This document shows positions 34,625 to 41,741 of a DNA stretch of 48,977 bases, one piece after another. The notes beneath the pieces were generated by a model. That model made no database searches, was not told the DNA's origin, and was given only the letters and a program-made list of their open reading frames with translations. This DNA is from JBHELT01 sp046262935. Lineage in GTDB: Bacteria; Actinomycetota; CADDZG01; JAHWKV01. Location of the stretch: the NCBI GenBank assembly GCA_046262935.1, contig JBHELT010000085.1, forward strand, positions 1-48,977, written 5' to 3'. The first letter of the stretch is position 1. Each line of letters opens with the position of its first letter. The position numbers and the translations under genes were made by a program.

Positions 34625-35959
34625 TTATTTCCTCTGCCTAAGGGTTGGCTTCAACCTGATCTGATCTTTGCCCCTGACGATCAAGATGTCGACCTTGTCG
34701 CCCACCTTGAAGTTAGCGATGGCTGACATGGCCCCATCGGCGTCGGTGATCTTCTTGCCGTCTATCTCGATGATGACGTCGCCCGCCTGCATCCCAGCAT
34801 CACCAGCCGGCGAATCCACAACGACCTGGGCGACCAAGGCGCCCTCTTTCACCGTCAGGTTCTGCTGAGCGGCGACCTCTGGTGTCACATCCACCATCGA
34901 AACCCCAAGGAATGGGCGGGTGATCTTGCCGCTATTTATCAATTGATCGACGATCGCTTTCGCAGGAGTGATGGCTATGGCGAACCCGATGTTCTGAGCC
35001 TCACCTGCGATCGCGGTGTTCATGCCAATCACCTCACCATTTGAATTCAGCAGCGCTCCCCCACTGTTTCCCGGGTTGATCGCTGCGTCGGTCTGCAAGA
35101 GGTTCTCGATAAGAGCGCCATTGGGTTCACGGATCGAGCGGTCCAGCGCCGAAACGATGCCAAGAGTCACCGTTGGGCCCCCTGGAAGTGCAAGGGCGTG
35201 CCCGATCGCGATCACTTCATCTCCAACGTGCAGGGCCCCCGAATCTCCGAGTGGCGCTGGCTTTAAGTCTTTGACATCAACCGAGATCACGGCGACGTCG
35301 GTCGTGGGATCGGTGCCGATGATCTTCGCTGAAACTTTCTTGCCGTCAGATAACAGGACCTCGATCTTAGAGGCCCCTTCAACCACATGATTGTTGGTGA
35401 GGATGTGTCCGTTGGTATCGAGGATGATCCCCGTGCCAGCCCCTTGCTGGGGAACCGTTTGGAAGAACTGATCCGACGAGATGCTTTCCGTGAAGATGGC
35501 GACGATCGAGGGGCGCATGGCTTCGACCACGGCAGCAACGGAACCAGCGGCTGGTTTCGTTTTTGCAGTTGAGCCCCGAGTTGCAAAAGTACTGCGCGAA
35601 ACGGTGAAGTCCGACCTATTCACGCGCGTTGCAACCTCGTAGCTAACTAGGCCACCGGCGGTTGCGCCAAAAACCGCTGCCGCCAACAAGGCCACTCCTA
35701 TTCGTCGCCCACGAGGTGGCTCGCTCGCGGTCGCGAAAGATGGCTGGCTGAACGGGTAGGTCGGGCTTGGGGTCCGATCGGGGAAATCGGCGTTCCAGTT
35801 CGAGTCGGTCTGAGACAGATCCGGAGAAGGCGTTTGCGCCGTTGGTTGTTCCTCGGGTGTTGCGGCTCCGAAACTCGATGCCTCATCGAGATCTGGGGTT
35901 AAAGGTTGCTCTGATCGTTCCAGATCGTCGTTGCTGGAACCCTTCGTGCTTTCGGTCAT
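34625..35959 (-). CDS. Membrane-anchored HtrA/DegP-like serine protease with PDZ
   Basis: 444 residues from ATG at 35959, chosen for AAGGA upstream; an in-frame start at 36037 would overlap the flavin-fold gene. Layout: about 85 acidic, proline-rich cytoplasmic residues, one membrane helix (86-108), a trypsin-like domain with His191 (TNNHVV), Asp221 (TTDVAV) and Ser299 (NPGNSGG), then one PDZ domain (about 345-440, PFLGVSMVD and AGMQAGDVI). This is the actinobacterial HtrA architecture. It degrades or refolds misfolded envelope proteins, which fits a cell that exports many large proteins. It is 16 bases after the flavin-fold gene. Confidence 0.92.
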   Translation of the reverse strand: MTESTKGSSNDDLERSEQPLTPDLDEASSFGAATPEEQPTAQTPSPDLSQTDSNWNADFPDRTPSPTYPFSQPSFATASEPPRGRRIGVALLAAAVFGATAGGLVSYEVATRVNRSDFTVSRSTFATRGSTAKTKPAAGSVAAVVEAMRPSIVAIFTESISSDQFFQTVPQQGAGTGIILDTNGHILTNNHVVEGASKIEVLLSDGKKVSAKIIGTDPTTDVAVISVDVKDLKPAPLGDSGALHVGDEVIAIGHALALPGGPTVTLGIVSALDRSIREPNGALIENLLQTDAAINPGNSGGALLNSNGEVIGMNTAIAGEAQNIGFAIAITPAKAIVDQLINSGKITRPFLGVSMVDVTPEVAAQQNLTVKEGALVAQVVVDSPAGDAGMQAGDVIIEIDGKKITDADGAMSAIANFKVGDKVDILIVRGKDQIRLKPTLRQRK

Positions 35960-35975
35960 GTGGCTTCTTCCTTGT

Positions 35976-36455
35976 TCAGGTTGTTGTGGCTTTGTATTGG
36001 TCGGGTTCAACCCACGACATCCGTCCAAAGCCACCAACGTATCGAAGGGCGCTAACTTTCAAGGTGTAAAAAGAGAAGTCGGCGAACGATACGTAGGCCT
36101 TGGCGTGCGGATGTTCTTGGAGATACCTTTCGCGTTCGGTTTCAGTTGCGGACCGAACGATGTCGCCGATCAAAGTTACTCGCTCGAAAGCCAGAGGGTC
36201 CCCGCTGCCTGGATCTTCAAAAACGAGCATGCAAGCCCTGGCGTCAGACGTGAAGTTGATGGTGTGCTCGGCAAGCGAACTAGCGAGTATGGTGAGGTTT
36301 CCGTCGTCGGTCAGTGAGTAGGGCATCACGGAACCGAATGGATAGCCCGAAGGGCGGACCGAGTCGGAAGCTATGGTGCAAAGTGAGCCGATCTTCTTGC
36401 GGGAAAGCAATCTTCTTGCTCGCTCTGCGTCGGTGTCGTCCTTCATGTTGCCCAT
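35976..36455 (-). CDS. Pyridoxamine 5'-phosphate oxidase-fold protein, HugZ-like
   Basis: About 159 residues from ATG at 36455, with a GGAG 10 bases upstream. The split-barrel pattern is visible: GSLCTIASDSVRPSGYPFGS, then 'LTILASSLAEHTINFTSDAR', LVFEDPGSGDPLAFERVTL, and a closing 'FSFYTLKVSALRYVGGFGRM'. The FxFY...RYVGGFG end is characteristic of the HugZ branch, which binds haem or flavin. It may be an FMN-dependent reductase or a haem-degrading protein; neither is certain. It lacks the C-terminal DUF2470 half of full HugZ. It is clustered with HtrA downstream and EamA upstream. Confidence 0.82.
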   Translation of the reverse strand: MGNMKDDTDAERARRLLSRKKIGSLCTIASDSVRPSGYPFGSVMPYSLTDDGNLTILASSLAEHTINFTSDARACMLVFEDPGSGDPLAFERVTLIGDIVRSATETERERYLQEHPHAKAYVSFADFSFYTLKVSALRYVGGFGRMSWVEPDQYKATTT

Positions 36456-36510
36456 ATTAGCGGGGCTCCGGTGAAGGCGAGGGCGAGCGATGATGAAGCT
36501 TCGATGAAGG

Positions 36511-37374
36511 CTATTGCGCCAGTCCGAGCACAAGCACCCCGGCCATCACAGCCGCCACGCCGACCATCTGGTTGGTCGCCAGCTTCTCCTTGAATACGAC
36601 CAGTCCCAAGATAAGCGGTATGAGTGGGTATGCGGCAGAAGCGGTTGCAACGACCGACAGCATCCCGATCTCTGCCCCTTTGCTGAACGCTAGAAACCCG
36701 ATCGCGTCGACGGCCCCGATCGCTACCAGCGCGCCGATAACACGACCCCGATTCTCGGCGATCTGCCACGGCCACTGCCTGTTCATCGAACCAACCACTA
36801 GGAACATGCCAGTGGCTAGTACTCGGATGTAAAGGGCGGGCTTGACCCAGCCATATTTCTGTGCGAAGAATCCGCCTCCGAATGATGCAAGACCGAAGCC
36901 AAGCATCGCAAGCAACGCGAATAGCGTCCCTTTGCCTACTAACGCCGCCCCGGGTTGCAGTTTGCGTCTGTCGATCGATGCCAAGACAACTCCAACGATC
37001 GCCGCCGCCGCTCCGATCGCTTGGGTCGTTGACAGCCGCTCGTGAAGGATCATCATCGCAAGGACAACAACAACGGCAGTGTAGGCCGCCGCGATCGGCG
37101 TGACTATCGCAACCGGCCCCTCTTCGAGCCCGCGATAAAAAGCCAAATATGTGACGACGACGATGAACGCGATGCAGACGAATGGCACAAGATCGCGCGC
37201 CTCGATGTGGGCCGATGGGGCATCTAACAGGAAGGCTGTTCCGTAAACAAGGAGCGCCGCGAATGTCCCCACCAACAGCACCCGCGTCGTCCCGAATCTA
37301 CGGGTATAGACGGCAACGAAGAAGTCTGCGATGCCCCAGCAGAAGGCGGCGATGGTGCCAAGGATCACTCCCAC
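36511..37374 (-). CDS. EamA/DMT-family transporter
   Basis: About 287 residues from GTG at 37374, preceded by AAGGA at 5-base spacing; the TTG at 37416 would overlap the endonuclease IV gene. Ten hydrophobic helices in two EamA halves are visible; the second half starts near GKGTLFALLAMLGFGLASFGGGF. Family features include the GVILGTIAAFCWGIADFF start, VVVVLAMMILHERL at the end of helix 4, and a C-terminal GVAAVMAGVLVLG helix. It is an inner-membrane metabolite exporter; substrate is not predictable. It begins 16 bases after endonuclease IV. Confidence 0.88.
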   Translation of the reverse strand: MGVILGTIAAFCWGIADFFVAVYTRRFGTTRVLLVGTFAALLVYGTAFLLDAPSAHIEARDLVPFVCIAFIVVVTYLAFYRGLEEGPVAIVTPIAAAYTAVVVVLAMMILHERLSTTQAIGAAAAIVGVVLASIDRRKLQPGAALVGKGTLFALLAMLGFGLASFGGGFFAQKYGWVKPALYIRVLATGMFLVVGSMNRQWPWQIAENRGRVIGALVAIGAVDAIGFLAFSKGAEIGMLSVVATASAAYPLIPLILGLVVFKEKLATNQMVGVAAVMAGVLVLGLAQ

Positions 37375-37390
37375 GATGGTCCTTGGGTGA

Positions 37391-38140
37391 TCAAAGGTGT
37401 TCGCGCAACCAGGCAAGGTCGTCTACCACACCCGGCCAGGGAGTTTCGAAGATAACTACCGGCGCCCCAGAGGCCTTCACCATCTGCAGGATCACGTCCG
37501 AAGAGATATTGCCTTTGCCTACGTTGGTGTGCCGGTCGGCTCCGGTCCCTGCGAGATCGCGCGAATCGTTGCAATGCAATACGTCGATCTTCCCAACGAC
37601 CTTCAGAGTACGTTCGACAACATCGACGAGGTCTTCTCCCGCAGCATGCGCATGACAAGTATCGAAACAGAAACCGACGTCGAAGCCATCGAGTTTGGAC
37701 CAGAGTTTCTCCACTTGATCGACGTAGCGCGCAACCGCGTTGTTTCCGCCGGCGGTATTCTCGATCAACAACTTGACGGGGAACTCTCGCTCGTCGAAAA
37801 CCTTCCACCAACGCTGAGGCCCTTCATCGGGATCGTCTTCAGCATGCCCACCGTGAACGATGACTCCGGCAGCTCCGACATCAGCGGCTGCATCGACAGT
37901 TTGCGCGAGTGTCTTTCGCGATGGCACTCGGATTCGCGGCGACGGATGGCAGACATTGAGACGATAAGGAGCGTGGATATAGATCGGCACCGACGATTCT
38001 TTCAGCTGCGATGCGTCAGGGCGTGGGTCGGGTTTCGTGAAACTCTGAGGGTCGCCGAGAAACATCTGGATCGCATCGGCCCCCATCTGCTTCGCATCGC
38101 CGAGAGGGTCTTGTTGGCCTACATGTAATCCGATCAGCAT
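37391..38140 (-). CDS. nfo: Endonuclease IV (AP endonuclease family 2)
   Basis: A 249-residue TIM-barrel enzyme. The zinc-ligand series of the family is present: His6 in GLHVG, IYIHAPY, VIVHGGH, LLIENTAGG, GFCFDTCHAHAAG, LHCNDS, and DRHTNVGKG, closing with a VVIFETP glutamate. It cuts the backbone 5' of abasic sites in base-excision repair. It is somewhat shorter than the usual roughly 280 residues; the shortening is mainly in the N-terminal and mid-barrel loops. It starts divergently from the 54-codon gene and 16 bases upstream of the EamA gene, so it heads the run down toward FadD. Confidence 0.87.
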   Translation of the reverse strand: MLIGLHVGQQDPLGDAKQMGADAIQMFLGDPQSFTKPDPRPDASQLKESSVPIYIHAPYRLNVCHPSPRIRVPSRKTLAQTVDAAADVGAAGVIVHGGHAEDDPDEGPQRWWKVFDEREFPVKLLIENTAGGNNAVARYVDQVEKLWSKLDGFDVGFCFDTCHAHAAGEDLVDVVERTLKVVGKIDVLHCNDSRDLAGTGADRHTNVGKGNISSDVILQMVKASGAPVVIFETPWPGVVDDLAWLREHL

Positions 38141-38201
38141 GACGATGAGCCTAACTTGTCAGTACCCGGTTCTATCGTTGCAGTTGCTTCCCCACGACAA
38201 C

Positions 38202-38230
38202 CTCGGGCCAACCCGAGCATTTCAAGGAGG
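38202..38230 (+). promoter_or_regulatory. Leader hairpin and perfect ribosome site for the 54-codon gene
   Basis: CTCGGG, CCAA, CCCGAG (38202-38217) is a perfect 6-bp stem. AAGGAGG follows at 38224-38230, five bases before the ATG at 38236. A stem directly before the ribosome site may tune translation, and the full-length AAGGAGG marks the gene as well expressed. Confidence 0.5.
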
Positions 38231-38235
38231 CAGGC

Positions 38236-38400
38236 ATGGCGAAGTGCAGAACCTGTGGCAAACCGATCCGGGTGCCCAAGGGGTGGCCGGTTGGACCGGC
38301 GGTCCGGAAGCACTATTGGTCGAGGCATCCTGAGGTCATGGAGGCGACCCGCAGAGACCGCGATGCGATCGAATCGATGCCGAAGCGGCGCGGAAGGTAA
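38236..38400 (+). CDS. 54-residue zinc-finger-like basic protein
   Basis: A small gene with an ideal AAGGAGG ribosome site and TAA stop. The protein has Cys4, Cys7, His26 and His31, a C-x2-C-x18-H-x4-H arrangement able to hold one zinc, around a WPVGPAVRKHYWSRH core. The C-terminal half is highly charged (TRRDRDAIESMPKRRGR). It is likely a small nucleic-acid- or protein-binding factor; I recognise no named family. It is convergent with adnB and divergent from endonuclease IV. The 80 bases to the adnB stop hold nothing further. Confidence 0.75.
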   Translation: MAKCRTCGKPIRVPKGWPVGPAVRKHYWSRHPEVMEATRRDRDAIESMPKRRGR

Positions 38401-38480
38401 AGGTCCGTCCGGCCATGGCCACCGAAAGAGGCAGACAAAGGACTTGCCGACCAAGAGCAGAACTGGCGGAGGCGGTGAAC

Positions 38481-41400
38481 CTACGGGGCGGCGGAGGCGA
38501 TCTTACCTGCGAGGGAAGAAAGGGCCTCCTCGGCCTCCGCCAGGCTCACTTCACGCGAGTCCAGCGTTCCGGTTGCCAGGTAGCAATAGGTGAGTTTCAC
38601 GGGTTTATCGCTCGTGATCCCAGCCTTGGAAAGGGCGCCTGCGTAAACCATCAGTTGGTCAAACTCGCCTATGGTGACCTCAGCGCCAGTCTTGAAGTCA
38701 ACGATCTCCAAGCCACCCGCGTCGGTCTCGTAGACCGCATCGATGCGTCCACGGATCAGCTGGCCTCCGAGCTTCAAAACGAATGGCAACTCAGCCATGG
38801 GCTCGCCCGAATCGAGCTTGGCCAAGGTGCGATCGTCGAATCCCATCGACGAATAGGTTTGCCTTAATCGGGCGAGCCGCGCAGGCTCCGCGGGGAGGGA
38901 AGGTTCATCTAAGGCCTCTTCATCGGCCAGGCCCGACAAAGCCCGAGAGTTCGACTCGATCCAAAGGTGCACCTGAGTGCCGATGCTGCGCGCGGCACTT
39001 GGCTTGGAAGGCAGAGGCCGCTGAAGTACGCGGGGCTCGATCGACCCGTTGGCTAAGCCGATAGCTTGTGTTGCGGACCATGAGCCCGTGCGGATGCCTC
39101 CTGGTGCCGGCTTGCTTGAAGACTTGATGAGGGTGACCAACTCGTCCCGATGGCCCCCCAGCAGGGACTCGGCCCTTGTTCGGTCCTTGTTTGAAAGCAC
39201 CGACAACACGTCGCCCTCGGTCATCGATCCGTCGATCAAGCGCTCGACCACATCGGGATAGAGCTCACCGAGCAAAGGATCGGGCGAAAGGCTGTGTGCT
39301 GCCGGGGGCCAGTGCGACTTTTCTAAGAGCGCTTCTTGCAAAGGGCTTGTCTCGGGTAGCTCATCATGGGGCAACGATTCGGTCACTGCGACTCGGTCAA
39401 CCTCGATGAAGAACATCGATGGTCCCTTGTAGTTCTGCTGACGCTCGTACCACCAGGCAGCGGTCACGTAAAGAAGCCTGCGAGCGCGCGTTAGAGCAAC
39501 GTAGAAGAGCCGGCGCTCATCTTCGACAGCCCGCTGATGAAGCTCCCTTGCGAACGCTGCCTTCTTCTTCGCAATGGGGGCCCCGTTCTTGTCCTTGGTC
39601 CACGGGTCAGGAAGATGCATGGCATCTTCACGGACCCCAGGAGGCAGCTGGCTGTAAGAGGTCATCGGGTTCGAGATACGCGTGTCGGGAAAGATCGACC
39701 TCACGAACTCGGGCTCCTTCGACTTCGCCTCGTCGCCCGGGTCCTTTAGTTGCGCCGCAACCCCAGGGACGAACACGACATCGAACTCCAAGCCCTTCGC
39801 CTGATGAACGGTCATCAATTTCACTGAATCCGAAGAGGCAGGAGTGGCAAGATCGAGTGTCTCTTCGACATCCTCGGCGGCATCGAGATACGCGAGGAAG
39901 GCTTCCAGTGACGCGTCACCAGCAACGGGCGAAAAGTCAGCAACCATCCCAAGGAAGCTCGTAATGTTTGCCCTGGCCGATGGCGCGTCTTCACGGGCGC
40001 TCGAATCGACCGCTTCCATGATGCCCGCCGCGGAAAATACGGTCTGAATAAGATCCAGTAGTGACCCCATCGCCAAAGGTCTGAGGGACGCGATCTGGTC
40101 GCGGGCCCTTTCAAGACGACGGCGCGCCTCGGGCGGTATGTCTTCGATCTGATCGATGTGCGTAAGAGCCTCATCTAAAGAGAACGCGACTTCCTCGGGA
40201 TCGAACAGATCTTCGGCAGGCACGATCGGCATTTCACCTGCACCCTCGACCTCGGCCCTTTTGCCTTCCGAGATCTCCGAAGTGTGGTGGGCTGCCCAGC
40301 GCGCGAGCGAAGCCAGGTCGCGGTAATGGATACGAAAGCGCGGACCAAGCAAGATGCGTGCGAGCCAACGATTGCCTGTGGGGCTGGGATCGGCGATCAA
40401 CCGCAACCATGCGATGGCATCGACGATCTCGGGGACCTGGAGCAGGCCGGAGAGACCAACTACTTCGACCGGGATGTCACGCCCGCGCAGCGCGTCATAT
40501 ATGGGGCCTATGTGAGCACGGCGCCTGACTAAGATCGCGAACTCGTTCCACGGGATGGGATGTTCCTGGTCATCATGAAGGCGGGCGATCTCATCGCCGA
40601 TGAAGCCGGCCTCGGCATGCTGATCGGTGAGAAGGCGCGTATAGACGTGGCCCTGGCCGTTGGGCTGGTGCGCAGCCAATGGGCTTCCTGGTCGCCTCTC
40701 GGCCGGAACCCGTTCGATTATCTCGTTGGCAACATCCAAGATACGAGACCCGCTTCGATAGTTGGTCGAAAGCGAAAGGTAATCGTGGGCGGCTCCACCA
40801 GCGCGTAGGAAGTGACGCTTCGGAAAGTCGATCAAGTTAAATAGCGTTGATCCGCGCCATTGGAAGATGTTCTGGCGTGCATCGCCAACGGCAGTTACGT
40901 TGGTTCCCTGTGGGGCCATCGCCTGCAACATCCGCCGTTGACCCACATTGGTGTCCTGATATTCGTCGAGCAGCAGAGCGGGATAGTGGCCTCGGATGGC
41001 TTCGACCACCTCCGGGAATCGCTCGAGTATCTCGACCGCATTCAACACCTGGTCGCCATAATCGATACGTTTGGCTTTCCGTTTCGCATCGGTATATGCG
41101 CGCACAACACGCGCCAACTCGATGCGTTGTCTCGATGTAGCGACGATCTCGTGGTCAAAGCGATCGGCGTCGGCAACGATCCGTTCGTCTTCCTCGATCA
41201 GTCTCTCGGGGGTGACCATGTGGTTCGCACACGCGTCGGCAAGAGCAAGAGCATTACGAACGACCGTTGTCATTGACCGTGACTCGATGGCATCGAACGC
41301 TGGCATGTTCTCGAACTCAGACAGTAGCAATTGCCAAGCCTGCGCCTGACTCAGCAGACCTACGTCGGGGTCTATCCCGATGCGGACTCCGTGCTCCCTG

Positions 41401-41741
41401 ATCAATGAGTCTGCGAAGGCGTTGTAGGTAGACACGGTTGGCTGATCGGCCGGTGCGTCTTGCATCGCGGCAAGTGCATTCAGGACCCGGTCTTCGAGTT
41501 CCGACGCGGCTTTGTTAGTGAAGGTCAGCCCCAAGATCTGCGACGGGCGGAACATGGTTGACTCGATCATCCAGATCATGCGAGCAGCCATGATGGCGGT
41601 CTTGCCCGCACCGGCCCCCGCGATTATCGCGACGGGTAGCGGAGGATGGGCGATAGCTTCCCACTGCTCAGGACTGGGTTCGAATCCTTTGAGCGATGCC
41701 TTTATGGCCGGTGTCGAGACACGCGCACTAACGTTCATCAC
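38481..41741 (-). CDS. adnB: AdnB-like helicase-nuclease (UvrD family with RecB-type nuclease)
   Basis: A 1086-residue SF1A helicase. Start GTG at 41741 or the following ATG at 41738; both overlap the adnA stop, so translation is coupled. Walker A AGAGAGKT is at 41-48, motif Ia LTFTNKAASEL, motif II LLLDEYQDT near 255, and motifs IV-VI (VHQAKGLEFDVVFVPG and ERRLFYVALTRAR) are all intact. A RecB-type nuclease closes the protein, with GRIDA and EIVDFKTG near residue 1014. Length and order match AdnB of mycobacteria. It drives DNA-end unwinding with AdnA to make single strands for recombination. The full motor motifs here suggest it is the active motor. Confidence 0.9.
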   Translation of the reverse strand: MMNVSARVSTPAIKASLKGFEPSPEQWEAIAHPPLPVAIIAGAGAGKTAIMAARMIWMIESTMFRPSQILGLTFTNKAASELEDRVLNALAAMQDAPADQPTVSTYNAFADSLIREHGVRIGIDPDVGLLSQAQAWQLLLSEFENMPAFDAIESRSMTTVVRNALALADACANHMVTPERLIEEDERIVADADRFDHEIVATSRQRIELARVVRAYTDAKRKAKRIDYGDQVLNAVEILERFPEVVEAIRGHYPALLLDEYQDTNVGQRRMLQAMAPQGTNVTAVGDARQNIFQWRGSTLFNLIDFPKRHFLRAGGAAHDYLSLSTNYRSGSRILDVANEIIERVPAERRPGSPLAAHQPNGQGHVYTRLLTDQHAEAGFIGDEIARLHDDQEHPIPWNEFAILVRRRAHIGPIYDALRGRDIPVEVVGLSGLLQVPEIVDAIAWLRLIADPSPTGNRWLARILLGPRFRIHYRDLASLARWAAHHTSEISEGKRAEVEGAGEMPIVPAEDLFDPEEVAFSLDEALTHIDQIEDIPPEARRRLERARDQIASLRPLAMGSLLDLIQTVFSAAGIMEAVDSSAREDAPSARANITSFLGMVADFSPVAGDASLEAFLAYLDAAEDVEETLDLATPASSDSVKLMTVHQAKGLEFDVVFVPGVAAQLKDPGDEAKSKEPEFVRSIFPDTRISNPMTSYSQLPPGVREDAMHLPDPWTKDKNGAPIAKKKAAFARELHQRAVEDERRLFYVALTRARRLLYVTAAWWYERQQNYKGPSMFFIEVDRVAVTESLPHDELPETSPLQEALLEKSHWPPAAHSLSPDPLLGELYPDVVERLIDGSMTEGDVLSVLSNKDRTRAESLLGGHRDELVTLIKSSSKPAPGGIRTGSWSATQAIGLANGSIEPRVLQRPLPSKPSAARSIGTQVHLWIESNSRALSGLADEEALDEPSLPAEPARLARLRQTYSSMGFDDRTLAKLDSGEPMAELPFVLKLGGQLIRGRIDAVYETDAGGLEIVDFKTGAEVTIGEFDQLMVYAGALSKAGITSDKPVKLTYCYLATGTLDSREVSLAEAEEALSSLAGKIASAAP

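Noticed and set aside
37397..38128. Long open frame opposite endonuclease IV
   Set aside because: It lies fully antisense to a gene with clear active-site motifs, and its translation shows no domain.
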